A DNA stretch of 64,000 bases from Pithys albifrons albifrons. Lineage: Eukaryota; Chordata; Aves; Passeriformes; Thamnophilidae. Below are positions 16,701 to 29,730 of the stretch, piece after piece (within the stretch, counting starts at the first letter, position 1; each line of letters starts with the position of its first letter). Under the pieces are notes generated by a model that was not told the origin of the DNA, did not search any database, and saw nothing but the letters and a program-made list of their open reading frames with translations. A program made the position numbers and the translations under genes. Location of the stretch: contig NC_092465.1 of the NCBI RefSeq assembly GCF_047495875.1, positions 11,292,660 through 11,356,659 of the forward strand, given 5' to 3'.

Positions 16701-19700
16701 GAATCAAATTCAAAGCTCCACATAACAGACTAAGCACAAACGAGACAATCCCTGGCAGGGTCACAGGTTCCAGACGCTGATGAGGAGCTGCAAAGCAGAA
16801 GATCAAAAAAAGAAATCGAAGGTCAAAGCAATGCCTTTAGAAATTTAGTAAAATAGTCATCTCATTTTTCTGTGGCTTCTACCTCGAGATCACTGAAGTA
16901 AACCATAAAATGTCAATTTTTTTTCTAACAATAAGAAACATTTTAAATATTTCAGCACAATGTTTAACCAAAAGTAAATTTTCCTTCAGTTCACATTTAT
17001 TATTGCCTTGTTAGATGTAGTCTCTATTTCAATACATTCCATTTATTCATTATGGTACTGACAGCTGCTCACACATGCCAGGAAATCAACAGTCAAAGAT
17101 GCACTTGCAAGTGAAACCCATCCACAACTGGTAACCAGCTAATAAGTCACATACTTACGAGCTACTCTCACCACCTCCACTCTTCTTTAACAGCAATGCA
17201 CCAGTGAGACATCAGAACTGATTTAGCTTGTTTGCTGAACAGAACACTTCAAGGCAAAGCTATCACAGTGCCCTTCCTTAAAAAATAGAGCCAACTGAGT
17301 ATCTCTGTTACCACCTTATACAGACCTTCCAGATAGCACTTAGCAGCCTCTTACAAAACACATTAAAATTAAAAAAGCCTTTATTTCCACGCACACCCAC
17401 TCTTTCAGGCTTATCTGGGGTCACCATTATCCAGGGTCACAAATATGTAACAGTTGTGTATGTTCCTCATTACTGTCCCCTTTGCATAATTAATAACAGA
17501 AAGCAAATGTGAGAAAACAATGCAAAACTCTTAATAGTCTGGGCGACACTGGGAGAACAGTGGGATTACTGAGCTGTACTCAAATCATTCTGTTCAAATC
17601 AGCCAAGTGCAAAGATGTGAACAATGAGGTTAATGAACTGTAACATTAATGGAGAGAGGGGTGTCAATCCCAGTTGTTTGCATTGCACAGATACAGGAAA
17701 AAGGTTTATGAAGTTACAGAACCTAAAGAAAAAACAACAAAAGCTATTTCATACTGATAAGCAGGCAGGGCTGCCTAATTATGAGTGTAGGATAACAAAA
17801 ATAAAACACAGGATGAGTTCAGTTAATTCATTTGTGCCAACTTTAATAGTGTAATCAGTTGGGGTTTTTTTAAACAAAAGCATAACCCATGTTTAACTTC
17901 AAGAGCTCATTGCTTTTCTAACTACTCCCAGCAATCACTCAGTTAGGGTTAGATATGCTACTTGCATACCAAACCCTCCCAACTGGTTGTTTTCTTTTGG
18001 CTTTTTTAAACCATTTCATCTCGAGAGTAGCAAAAAACTGAGGGTGTATGTGACTGTTTATAGCCAAAAGTAATTACATTTCACTAACTGGTGGATAAAA
18101 TTAGTTCACTGCTCTCCACTCACAGCTCTCCAGACAACCTCATTTTCCCCATTTATCAGGTAACTTAAAATCATCATGTGTTAAAACAGCATTTAAAACG
18201 CATCTTTGAGAACCATGGGGGAAAAAGTAAAGAGTCTTGTCAGTTAAATCAAGACTGTCTATGAGGGATCATAAAATAATAATTTTTCTCTCATTAAAAA
18301 ATCCAAAAAATTAGAAGGACATTGTATAATACTACTGATGTCAATAAACTCTCCAGGGCTTAATGGATTTTAGTGTTACAATTAGAGCAACAAGAGTCAT
18401 TTATACACTAAAAGATGAAGGTAAAACCAAAAGAATGAAGAAGGAATGTCAGTGAATGCAGGGTAAAAGGCAGCTGACTTTGAGTTGATACATCAATCAA
18501 TCTTAAAAATATGATAAGTGCCAAATCAAAAATCCTCAATTCAAATACAGCACAAATTCTGAATACTGATATTTAAATAAAATTTTAGGAAATTTACACA
18601 ATATGAGAAACTGCAGTAGTTTTAAGTCTGTTTACTTAAAAGTAAAATGTAAAAAAAATCCCCAAACCCCAAAAACATGGAGTATGCCATCAGGCAAAAA
18701 ATAACTTTGATTTGACAACTGTTCCTTCATTGAAAAAAAAGGTCAAATAGTAATAAATTCATCCTAACCTCAAACATCACAATCAGCATGCTGTCACCCT
18801 ATTTCTAATGCCTGTCAACACCTACAGCCACCTTCAAAGCAAAATTCTATCTATAATCTGTGCACTTTATGCTTCACACATTCATAATTACCCCTATTCC
18901 TCAGTACACAGAACTTTCTCTGGAGGAGAAGGGCTGCTATTTTCAATTACTTTCACAACACAGGAGGCCTGGACACTTCACTGTGGCTACTGAACCAACT
19001 GTATGCATGGCCAGACTTCGGGAACGCAGATTTGGGCAGGGCTCTCCCCACGTGGGTGTGCCCTTCCACCCTGCACAGTGGCTGCTTTAGATGAGGCACA
19101 GCGTGTGCAGAACTGGCCCCACCATTTAAGTCCCAAGGTCCATCTGCCACGGCCGAGCGAGCTTGGACAGTGACAGTGAAGTCCCCAGGACTGTCACAGC
19201 CCCCGGCACTGAGCAGGGCTGACCATGCTGAGCATCCGAGGTCTGATGGGATCGGATGGCAGGGAGGCACTTACTGCCAGGGGACGGTCCCACTGAGACT
19301 CGAACTCAGGTCCTTGGGATTCAGAGTCCAGAGTGCTCTCCTTTACACCACGGGACTGCCCTACTGAACCAATTACAGCACAACTAACAGCCAGACCCTC
19401 CCCAGCATGGCCAAAGTAACATGTCCAGCTCTGCCACTCTGCATTAACAACACAAGGTTTGCCTCCACCTCACTCCCCACCCCTGCATGCTCTCCAACCT
19501 GATTTCACATACTTCATGCACTTCTAGCAAGTCCTGCTTTTTAACAGGACAGCATATTCAGGAAATTACACCAGGAAAACTGTATCTTTTTGTGAGAATT
19601 TGTCCTTAGAGCAAAGGAGAAACTCTGAAGTCCAGCCAACTGAGTGGGCATCAAACATCCAAAGTTCTTTTCAAGGGTGAAGTGATGAATGTGAAGGATT

Positions 19701-22700
19701 ACAAAGCTATTAGCAGACTTGCTAAAATAGACACTGTTATTCAGTACCACCTAAAATGTGAAGAGCTGGAGAAGGAGCAAAGTGCAAACCTCTCCTAAGG
19801 TACAGCCCTTTGATGGTGAGTTTCTACAGCAACTCAAGGAAGGAAGTGGATAACTGAACAGAAATCTATGGAATTCAGAGGAAGAAGAAAGTTAAAAGTA
19901 ACCAAAACAGAAGTCAATATGGAAAGAAAAGAGGACACTAGAACTGTTTCTGCATGAAGTTTGGAAGAGGTAGAAGAAAAAAATTAGAAGATAATATGCC
20001 AATTATTTTTGAATCTTCCTTTACAGTAAAAAGGGAAATGGTGCCTATGCATTTTAACTTAGCCCTATATGATCTTGCAGCAATTTTACTCAGAGAAGTG
20101 ATAAAAAACCCATCTCCCACTACATGAATAACTTTTAAAAAAACAGCCAATTCTGACACAGGCCAAGTTCTCTCATGCTTATTGCTTTTTATTTTCCCAA
20201 TCGCACGAAGTTCAAATCTAGATAACCAATTGCCACTTCTGCCACTGCAACCTTTTCCACAGGGCAGGATTACACCAGCAAACTAAGAGGAAACAACAAT
20301 ATAAGCATCAAAAGTGGTAAAAGACTCACAGCATTATATGTCTGAAAACAGCTCACACATGCAAAGCAGGAGATTACTAAAGGTATGTACAGCACTGCTT
20401 AGAAGATTCTATTCTTTAAAGCACTTTAAACATCTTTGCACTTTTCCTTTACTCATTTTCCAGAATGTAACTCTAATACTGATAAATTGCAAATACATAA
20501 AGTTGAAGCTATTTCTACACTATCTCACAGCACCTGGAATTCTCAGAATCAGGGCCCCAGAGTGCAAATAGGGCACCCCAACGATTTGATTTGGTTTTCA
20601 TCTTCAGGAGACAGCAGTTTTCAATCTTCTAGCATAATCCTTATGAGTAAGTACACAGTAAGGATAATACACTGGCAAAGAGATCCTATTAACATATACA
20701 TATATAAAAAACTGCACAAAATTAAGCTAATCTCTTTTATTACAAAACTGCAGGAAGTGTTTAGATTTATGATTGCGATTCTATGATTTATGGTTTCATC
20801 CTGACACTCTAAAGTGTCAGGCAGTCTATGCCTGCCCAGCATAACTTATAGACAGAGGTGCTTTTGGGGAAAAAAAGAGTAATATATTACCTAATTAAAA
20901 TCAACATTTCCTTCCATTTTATTTATGATTTTGCTTCACTAAAGTTGGAAGACTGAAATCAGATGATGTCAGTTTCACATGTGGAGTTCACATATTAGTG
21001 CAAGGATTTGGCAAGTTTTAAGTTTCTGTCCTGCTGGGAAATATCTGAAGGGCTTCAAACTCACTCAGAGCACTCAGTTAACAGCACAACATTTTAACCC
21101 AGCTCAACCACACAATTACACACTTGCCTTCTACATGAAGCCAATTAAAGATTTTTTTAAAAAATAATGACTTATATGAATGTGTCAATTTTATACAAAA
21201 TAGCAATTCTTAATGTTGTACACAAAGCACTCACTGCAGTGAGTGCATCTTTTAGCCAGCACAGCCCTTTGGATTTTCATCACGGCATTTTCTTCCTAAA
21301 GTGATGCCTCTCCCTCCAGCTGCTCTAACTCCTGACACTGCTCTCAGCTTATGTCATCATGGAGTCTTACTAAGCAGAAATAATAAAAATTTTCAGAAAA
21401 TCTTGAAAGGTCAGAAAAAGAAAGATCATCTTCTTGTTAAGTGCTCATCTTCATTTGCAGGGCTTTTTCCCCTTCAATAAAGCAGCCCATTGAATGGGCC
21501 CATTTCTCCCTTTGAGTGCCTGGGGAAGACGTGCACTTTGAGCAGGGGACAAAACAGACTTCTAGGCTAAAATGCATATAAGGTCATGGCAGCTTTATGC
21601 TTTGAAAAAGCTTTTTTAAAGGAAAAAAAAATGAAAATTGAGTTCTATTACCCTGCATCTGTCTCATTTGAGGACACAAAACCAGAAGTCTGAACCTTAC
21701 CTGCAGATATCTTACCAGTACCCTTGTACTCCCCCACAGATACATGTGCAAAGCCATTGGGTGACCCAAGCTCTGCCACAGAAATTTGATACGGTGGTCT
21801 CAGTTTGATTTCTGTCTGCATGTCAGCAAGATTCATCTTTGTTGACAAAGAACGTGTGTTGTTGTATCTCTGTTTGGTCCTCTGAATGAAATTATCTGTG
21901 TAAAATTTAAAAAAAAAGGCATATTTTTATGGACTTCTGTTAGTTGAATAATCTAAGATCCTGCAGCTCTATATACTACATACTTCACAAACTGAAACAC
22001 ATTGATGGAAATGTTTATATTTATCTCGAATTTTTAACACTACTTTTGTTTGGTGCCTAATACCTCGTGGGTTATTTAATTCTGCAGTTAAAAAAAAGAG
22101 TCCAAGCTCTAAAAATCTAATTACTTAATAACTGTGAATAAACTAATGACTTTTCACTGCATGAGACTGAATGCATTTCTAATACAATGGGTTTACTGCA
22201 TTTATTTTAGCTCTACTGTTTAATAAATATCCTTATGAATAAACTCCTGCACTTAAGTGTGAATGTACTTGAGTATGAAACAGGCTCGCAAAATATTCAG
22301 GAGGAGAAAACTTATATATATTTAAGCTGTAACAGACTTAAATTCTAACTTACCAACTAGTAGAACAAAGGTGTTGGGGGGAAAAAAAGTGTTCAATGAA
22401 CTTTTCAAAGGAAGACAATAATGTTATACAGAAGTTGTTAATAATTGACTGAATTACAGACAGGAGTTACCCAACTGGAATGTCTTCCCCTGTATTTCTA
22501 AAACTGTGGCTCTTTTTGCTCTAATGTGTTTTATAGAAATATCTAAAATAACTGCCTAATATATAGTATTAAACAAACATAAATTAATGGAATTTGTAAC
22601 AACTGTTATCTGGTATATATGAGATGAGTTGCATTTGGAGTTTTCATGACAGAAGATTAAATGCTTTAGTACCTCATAAAATAAATAAAAATCTCTCATG

Positions 22701-25350
22701 TACTAAACCAAAGTTACAGCACAGCTAAGAGCAAACATGAACTGCAATCTTCTACTTGAGAAATTTATGAAGTTCAGTGACTTTATAGGTTAAGTATTTC
22801 AACAGGTATGAAGTCAAACAACTGCTAGTAATATTAACTAGAAGATGAACTCCAGAGTTGGTCATACAGGGCTCATATCAAAACCTACAGAAATGAGCAG
22901 AAAAATTACAAATAAGTTTGGATAAAATTCCAGAAGCCTAATTTAATGCCCCACAGAAGTATTTCTTTGTTGCCTCTAACAGGAGGTAACTCAGACTCTA
23001 AATCCACCTAAAATAAAGATATAAACTGCCTTGGACATTTTAGTTTGGGTGCATTAAGTTGCACATCCATTTAATGACTCATTTGTCGTAGTGTGAGAAT
23101 GAAGGGGGAAACAGTCAGGTCCTTACCAAACTCTATGAAACAGTATGGTCTGATTGCAGTATTTGTCTTCATCATGTTGTAGGTAGTGATGAACTCTTTC
23201 TGAAGCTCATCCAGGAAGCAGAAAGCCAGGACATTGGGATAGTTTTCAGTGCACAGCATCATGTAGCTTACTCCCAGAGAACTTATAAAGCTAGAATTGA
23301 GACAACATATTTAAAATTTCAAATTTAAATCCAGGGAATTAGCTGCTTCTCTGGTCTGATCTTATATTCTACAACCAGAACAGCAAAACTTTATCTAGGG
23401 TAGCAAAGGAATTAAAGTTTACTTAAAACTCCAACGCTATTCTGGAAGAAAAACAATTTACTTTTAGGCAATGCTTTACTTTGGCATCACATTGTACAAT
23501 CATGTGAGGAGCTGTATTACACATACAGGTGTGTGTGTACACACATCCACAAAACAGAAAATAACATAAAGCTTTAGGGATACAAAAACACAGGTTTGAC
23601 CCATAATAGCTTTTCACTCATCTGAAAGGCAGAATATGTGATTTGGTGCACCCAAAAATGCAAAAACCTATCTCAGGTTTGGTGGGGGGAGGGCAGTTGA
23701 TTCTTTCTGGAATATGTAAGGAAATAAAACTGTTCAGTAGAAAACAGAATTAATCATTCTCTACATACAGGGGCCAGGACGATTAGAGATGGCAAATATG
23801 AAATCAGAAAAGTTTTCAATATACATATTCCCTGCTGCATTTAGGCAATTCATTAGAGTTCAGGTCTGCATGACACATTCAAATTTCTTCAAAGTCTTGG
23901 TGGATAACTTACACCATTAAAAGTAAAGACAAAAATAATAAAAACTATGCTGACTAAGCCTTATGTCTCATTCTTAAAAGTTACTTTTAAGCAAATCAGT
24001 TCACAAGCCAAGTACAGATGACAAAAGACAAAAGAAAAATTGACTGCACAATTTAGTTCATCCTGGGCCTAAACCCAAGAAATGCTGGAACTCTCATATC
24101 CTAGTGGGAGATGGAGAGGGCTGAGCACTTTCTAGGATCATTCAGGTGGTAAACTTTCCACCACTGGAACTTCTACATCGTTACTAGTGCTTAGGATGAA
24201 ATTACTCACTCGATTTAAAATGGTAGCTCTAATTAGAATCAGAATTTAGCTCAGATAAAGTGCAAGTGAACTATCAACAACACACAGGGACACTTTGTTA
24301 CCAACACAAAGGAGAAAGATCACACACAAAGTAAAATTCTGAGTAAACAACAGATGCAAATAATTATTTCACAACAATCCAAGTTTCACGCTGTGAAACT
24401 ATTATTGAGTTAGGCCTGGGATTTAGCACATGTTTCTCTGAATCCAACAGAAAACCTGAAGGTACAACAGAAGGGCCTCATGTAAACATCCTCATGAGAT
24501 ATTTCAAAAATACTGGTCATGGAAGTATTTGGGCACCTTTTAAAAGCTGGTTAGACTAACAAAAGAAAACAAATGAGTACTAGTTGAACTGGCATGACCA
24601 AGAAAAGTCTGGTTATTTTCATGTACAGATCAACCTTGAAATTAAAAGAAATATTTATACTAGATAAAGGACTTCAATATTTATAAAAATACTGTTTATT
24701 TCAAACTAGAATCTTAGCATGGTTTGTTTAGAAAGGATCTGAAAGACCATCTAGTTCCAAGTCTCTTGCCATGGGCAGGGACACCTTCCACTAGAACAGG
24801 ATGCTCAAAGCCCCATCCAGCCTGGCCTTGAGCAGTTCCCGGGATGGAGCATCCACAGTTTCTCAAGGCAAGCCATGTCAGTGCCTCACCACACTTAAAA
24901 TGAAAAATTTCTTCCCAATATCTAATTCAAACCTACCCTCTTTCAGTTTAAAGCCACTCTCCCTTGTCCTATAACTACATGCCCTTGTAAAAGAACTCCC
25001 ACTAAAGTTTCAGTAGGTTTCAAATCTCAGTTTAAAATTTCTGATACATAAATACTGCCAAGAATTAATCCTAATTTGATTAAGCATTTCTAATGTGAAC
25101 TGTTCACTTTTTCACTTACAGACAGACACAACAGAGGATGTTGCAAATATGTAAAGGAGAAGCCTTACTTTATATTATACTGTCCAGTTTTCAGAGTACA
25201 TCTATCAGGAAGCTGAGAAAGTTTCTTTGAGAGCATTTTGAAGTATTTTCTACATTCTTGCATTCCTGTGCTCTGTTCATAATCAGTAGATGCAGACAGT
25301 GGGAGCCCATCCCTCACACGGACCACAGAGGCAGACAAAATCATAGACAT
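10592..25350 (-). CDS. SEC22A: SEC22A, complete coding sequence in six exons
   Basis: Minus-strand coding exons in transcript order: 25350-25169, 23290-23127, 21895-21701, 16787-16669, 13608-13543 and 10792-10592. They total 927 bp, or 308 residues plus TGA; the human protein is 307. SEC22A is a multi-pass longin-domain relative of the ER-Golgi SNARE SEC22B. It acts in the early secretory pathway and lacks a classical SNARE helix. The longin fold spans about residues 3-118. Hydrophobic segments at about 190-212, 227-249, 256-274 and 277-297 would be the membrane helices. The start ATG is followed by [19 protein letters not shown], the family amino terminus. All introns are GT/AG with consistent phases. 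The gene converges on ADCY5, and its promoter lies in a CpG island at about 30.4 kb. An in-frame upstream ATG exists (see 30389-30495). Confidence 0.97.
13543..13608 (-). CDS. SEC22A: SEC22A 66-bp coding exon, second membrane helix
   Basis: A small exon of 22 codons, phase 0 at both ends. Acceptor ATTCTCACAG, donor GTGTGT. It encodes the acidic NEGEDFSYV and then the hydrophobic [13 protein letters not shown]. It is found only by following the protein through the intron. Confidence 0.93.
15335..15719 (+). mobile_element. CR1 LINE 3' fragment
   Basis: 5'-truncated CR1. Recognisable blocks run in order: TTTAGCCTGAAGAAAAGGAG, GAGAGGAAATGGCGTCAAGT, GGAACAGGCTGCCCAGG and TTTTCCAACCTAAATGACTC, ending in ATTCTATG. 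It carries several substitutions from the usual avian consensus, so it is an old insertion. It is inverted relative to SEC22A. Confidence 0.93.
16669..16787 (-). CDS. SEC22A: SEC22A coding exon, first membrane helix
   Basis: Acceptor TTCTGCTTTGCAG, donor GTATTG; 119 bp. It encodes [12 protein letters not shown] and the hydrophobic [16 protein letters not shown], then [11 protein letters not shown]. Confidence 0.95.
18987..18998. repeat. Target-site duplication, left copy
   Basis: ctactgaaccaa, identical to 19361-19372. The two copies lie immediately outside the SINE ends. Confidence 0.85.
18999..19360 (-). mobile_element. Composite SINE: tRNA-Gln-like + 5S rRNA-like + unique tail
   Basis: A 362-bp element on the minus strand, in SEC22A intron sequence and in the same orientation as the gene. 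Order 5' to 3': tRNA-Gln(CTG)-like unit (19357-19286), 7-base spacer, 5S-like part (about 19278-19195), then a tail of about 190 bp ending CCATGCATACAG. It is bounded by a perfect 12-bp direct repeat, ctactgaaccaa, at 18987-18998 and 19361-19372. That repeat is a target-site duplication and shows the whole composite inserted as one unit by LINE-type retrotransposition. The 5S part lacks about 37 bases over the internal IE box compared with the second copy at 30969. I do not recognise a named family. The ancient AmnSINE1 also combines 5S and tRNA, but in the order 5S then tRNA with a Deu tail. Confidence 0.85.
19286..19357 (-). pseudogene. tRNA-Gln(CTG)-like head of the SINE
   Basis: 72 bases, the normal tRNA-Gln length. 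The D-arm TGGTGTAAAGGAGAGCA, anticodon loop CTCTGAA (anticodon CTG at 19324-19322) and T-arm GAGTTCGAGTCTC (B box) all match tRNA-Gln. The acceptor stem pairs except for one A-C and one G-T. The anticodon stem is broken at two pairs, so this is not a working tRNA. It is inside the target-site duplication, so it is part of a mobile element. Confidence 0.8.
19361..19372. repeat. Target-site duplication, right copy
   Basis: ctactgaaccaa, identical to 18987-18998. It abuts the first base of the tRNA-like head. Confidence 0.85.
21701..21895 (-). CDS. SEC22A: SEC22A coding exon, linker after longin domain
   Basis: Acceptor TTTTACACAG, donor GTAAGG; 195 bp. It encodes [13 protein letters not shown] and [15 protein letters not shown], the cytosolic linker that replaces the SNARE helix found in SEC22B. 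The stretch around [16 protein letters not shown] is the part most divergent from the human sequence. Confidence 0.95.
23127..23290 (-). CDS. SEC22A: SEC22A coding exon, longin domain
   Basis: Acceptor CAATTCTAG, donor GTAAGG. The 164 bp complete N61 and then encode 54 residues, including [19 protein letters not shown] and [11 protein letters not shown], the core of the longin fold. The exon ends in phase 1. Confidence 0.95.
24706..24995 (-). mobile_element. CR1 LINE 3' fragment
   Basis: Reverse-orientation CR1. It shows AGAAAGGATCTGAAAGACCA near its 3' end, then on the plus strand the usual ttgccatgggcagggacacc, tccagcctggccttga and cccttgtcctataac blocks. It lies in SEC22A intron 2, in the same orientation as the gene. 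Confidence 0.93.
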
Positions 25351-25372
25351 TGCCAACAGAGTTAACAACAAC
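25169..25372 (-). CDS. SEC22A: SEC22A first main coding exon (coding from 25350)
   Basis: Acceptor TTTTGTTGCAG precedes base 25372 and the donor is GTAAGG after 25169. The first 22 bases precede the ATG at 25350. The exon then has 60 codons plus two bases. It encodes the first longin strands and helix, including [11 protein letters not shown] and [11 protein letters not shown]. Confidence 0.95.
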
Positions 25373-27689
25373 CTGCAACAAAACACAGATCAGGAGGAAT
25401 CAGAATTAAAGTAAAAGCAGAAACAACAGAGTCAGCTGTGATTAATCAAACTCCTCGAGCTGTACACTGGGTTCAGGCTTCAAATGGGGCAGGGAGGATT
25501 TTCAACTATAACTCAAATTAGAGTCCCAACTCAACAAGACTTATTAATCTATATGAACCACAAAGCAGTTCTTCAAACCTCACATGAAATCAAAACATTC
25601 AAAAGTTCAGCAAGACAAGCACTAAAGGAAGGAATATTTATCTGCTAAGTATCAGTACACAAGTGGGCGAACTGCTAGAATTTACATGAAGCCAAAAGCA
25701 AACACTTCCTCAGCTGTTAACACTGCTCTGCAGTCTCCTGCCACATACTACACCTATCACTTCAGAGACTATGAAAAAATAGTTTTGCCTCCCTCAGATG
25801 ATGCTACTCAAGTTCCAAACAGTCAAAAACTGCAAAAGGAAACAGATTTCTGAATACAGCTGAAATATGCTTTTGTGTGCAACACTGACATGTTTACAGC
25901 ACCTTCCAAACCATGACGTGAATGGCACTTTACAAGCCCCACCAACTGAAGGACTGTATTCTCAAAAGTCAGGAATCCAAATGTTCCCCAAATAACACTG
26001 TGTCTTCATAAAAGAGAGGAAATAGCTATTTTTTTCCCTGAACTCTCAGCACCCCTATTTTCCACTAACCAAAGGTTAAGTAGGATGCTTAATGAATAAT
26101 CAACAATATTCAGGTTTTCCAAGGTTATTTACTCTTCAGAGAGAAAGGGGCATATAACAATGAGAGCACTGAAAATGTGTTGTCATTTTCAGGTTAAGAA
26201 ATTCAGCTTCATCAGCAGTCAAACTTCATCCTCCCATGAGATGCATCACATTAGCTGAATAAATGCCAAATTAATACCCTCTTATTTTACTTGAACAGCA
26301 CATCAGACTTTCCCCAAAGTCATCAAAGCAGTGGAAGCCACTGTTGCCTGTGGTCTGCTGAACACCTCTGGGCTTTCATCAGGTGCACTTGTTATTTCAG
26401 CACTTCACTAGAGAATTCCCTCCTGTACAAAGTGCTTTGATCATCTGGACACAAAACCAGAAAACAACCCCAACTTCAGGACTTGCTCTAGATCAGCCTG
26501 CTGGCAATGAAGCACTCCAGAAACTAAACCCACAGTTTTAGAAACTTTTACCTGTCTCTATCTGAGTTCATGTATGTGCTCCCAGAAGGACAATTCACAT
26601 GGAATGCAGATGGACCCATTTTCCTAGCTATGCTGCCACCCACATAACCAAGGCAACAGCTCAAAAGTGTGACAAAATTGCAGAGGAGCTTTAAACTGTA
26701 ATGGTTCTCTGACAATAACCACCTCTACCACTTGGAACTCAATCCTGACAGGGACTTCTGGGAGCTATAGCAATACAAACAAAAAACCCAATGGGATAGC
26801 AAAGTTTAAATACCCCATCATTAACTTACTTGCACAAAATGTAATTTCATGGGTCTGCATTTCCTCTGATGAAACAGGTAACTTTGTTAGCACCTAACAT
26901 GAAGGAAGAAACAAAGTTCCACGTCTTGTTTCAGGAAATGGTAGTGAATCCAACTGCACTGCAGCAGAAACTCAGAATCCTCTCACAAGAAAAAATACTG
27001 TTCTGTTCACTTTTTACATGATCTTGATGGTTAAAGTTCATGTTGAGCTACCTGATAAGAACAAACAGAAAAAGTTAATAAATGTATTTACTAGTTAACA
27101 ACATTCTTCAGCTCTTTTTGTGAAGGCACACTTATTAGAAATGACTGAAAACAGCTGTGGGAGGTTACTCAAAAGAAAAAGAAAACTAGAATAATAGAGA
27201 TATTAAAATGTTTCTCTGTTCTTTAAGTGAAGCTCAGGAAGTTGCATCACTTCAGCCATTTAAAATGGGAAAATACATTACCTGTCTGCACTGTACACGA
27301 GTAACCCAGGGGGGTAACACAACCTTTGACTCTGATCCCATCATTCACCTCATACACCAGATTAAATAACCCACAATCTCCTCTGATCAGAGCACTTTGG
27401 GAACATAACACAACACAACCACAGCTGTATTTCCAAAGAAGGAAGATTTTCAATATTCAATCTCCCCATAATTGCTTTCCTCCTACACCTCCTAAAAACA
27501 GAACATAAACATCAGTAACACCAGGTATGCACAAACAACACAGCAAAGGATAAAGACATCTTAAGCGGTATCTTTCAATTTTTATGTCTATTCTATATGC
27601 AAATAAATATTTGCATAAATCTACAACAAAACTTTCTTCAAGACTCCTACTTACACTTGGAAAACTAAGCTCTCTAACAGGAGTGCCAT

Positions 27690-27776
27690 GATCTAATGGA
27701 CTGGAGTTGGACCAAGGGTTGGACGTGATGACCTCGGAGGTCTTTTCCAACCCGATCAATTCTATGATTCTATGAT
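27690..27776 (+). mobile_element. Short CR1 LINE 3' end
   Basis: About 85 bp: GGACGTGATGACCTCGGAGG, TCTTTTCCAACCCGATC, and the terminal octamer repeat ATTCTATGATTCTATG. It is less decayed than the 15.3-kb copy, so it comes from a younger subfamily. Confidence 0.9.
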
Positions 27777-29730
27777 AAGCCTCCACTGAAACCTTAACAT
27801 ATTCCTTTAATATACTACAAAACCTTGGAAGGTAAAAATTGTGTTTAGATGAATAATTTAAAGAACACCAGCCAGCCAGATTTTGTTATCATCATCTTAA
27901 AAAGCCAACCAGTGAAAATATGTACTTTTTTCTCAGCTTCCTAACACAAAATCAGAAGACTATCTAAAAAATGCAGGCAATAAAAGAAAATCACTTTGTT
28001 TGCAAGACCACACATACGTCAAGAGATGTCTAATACACATACAATAAGAGAACATTCATCCTTCCTTGAAAAGGTATTAACATAAGAAAAAAGTTTACTA
28101 AATCTTCAAAATGAAAGACTACTTTGTCCAGCTCCCAAAACAACACAGCTTTACAGGAGTCAAGTGGTAAATTTGATATAGACTTACATAGGTACAGATT
28201 GAAGAATGGACATTAAGGGTATGGTAGTGCTTTTAGAACTGCCTTTAAATGCCTTTTTTAAACATCTACTCAAAACTGCATAAAGTAATTCACCAAATCA
28301 TTACAAATTTCATGTTTTCCTCAAAAAACTCTATATCCCTCAATCACTCAAAGATGACAGAAGAGTACATTTCCACTACAAATGGACTATTAAACTTTTA
28401 CAGGTGCAAGGAAATGAATGGGGATCAGGCTCACTGCCTCATTCCATGACAGAACTGAGGAATTCCAAATCCAACCAGCAGATGTTTGGCTCACAGGTAC
28501 CAGAGAGGGTTCTTCACAAAACATTACCAGCATTGTCACAGGCTGTTTTCAATGCTACAACGTTATATAAATTCAAGCCACAACTGGAAAAGTTCACAGA
28601 AAAAAATACCAGTGTTATTAAAACTAAAGCAGTGCCCTTTGCTCAGTAGGATCCTGACCCCCCAGTGAGAGTATGCTAGGGAAGCATCACTCCATGCTGG
28701 CACTGTTCTTATGTTTCCCTTAGTCAGTATCTACTTCTGCCCCATCTTTATTGATTTCCCCTTGCACCCCTTGACAGCCCTCCCTGCACACAAGGACTGG
28801 GAGAACTCATAGAAAAGAGGAACATGGAGAAAGCTGGACACACAGGGGTAGAAGTCAGCTCAGTGGCCACTCTGTTACTCCACCTTCCCAAGAGCTGTCC
28901 AGCTCCTCACACACGTCAGCATCAAGGCTTTCACAAACAGGAATTGGTGTGTCTGGTTTCATTTTCTCCCATGCACAGGAAACCTCAGATGATGGAAACC
29001 AGAGCCTGTTCCACTGTACATTTTTTTCAGAAGACATATTCAATTATCATCTTGTTTATTTCCATGTTATGATGGTACTTGATCCTGAGGCAACATCTGG
29101 AAAAGTCCTAGAAAGTGGCCTGTGTTCCAGTCCCACCCGTGATCTGACAGTAAGTGTTTTAGATCTATCTGCTGCCATCTCATAACATTTATTACAAGTG
29201 CTTAAAAGTGACCTGTGACTACGGTTTGCTCAGGATACTCCATTTTTTTAAAGAAGTCCAGCTTCACAAAAATCGTAAGCAGATGTATTGTAACAGCAAG
29301 CCTACCCTCCTGCACCTGCCAGCCTCCACTACCAACTTAATCAAGGCATTTTTTGCCAGCATGTCGGCCTCTCGTGACAGCCTTACATGAAATGTAAAAT
29401 CGGGAAGTGGGTGAAAGCTGCACTCCTGCTTGACACACAATGAACATACAATTTCTGTGCTTGCTTCCAGTGTACTTAAGTTAGACCACCTATTGTCCCC
29501 ACTTCTGAGGGTTGTGACAGCTGCATCACACAGGCAGGAGCCTTAATTTGTCCACTCTACAGCACACTCCAGAAACACGTGTACAAGAGTACACAGCCTT
29601 GCAGAAGGACACAACAAATAAAGCCACCTGACATCGTCAGGTATGACCAGACAAGGAAATAATCCTAAACCACAAGTCACATAATTCTTCTCATAGAGCA
29701 GAGGGAAAGAGACCTCAGAAGCAGAATCAA

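Noticed and set aside
19286..19357. A functional tRNA-Gln(CTG) gene
   Set aside because: The anticodon stem has two broken pairs and the acceptor stem one. The sequence lies inside a retroposon delimited by a target-site duplication.
20770..20800. A CR1 3' end suggested by gattctatgattt
   Set aside because: Only the terminal octamer matches. The preceding 60 bases show no CR1 3' UTR sequence.
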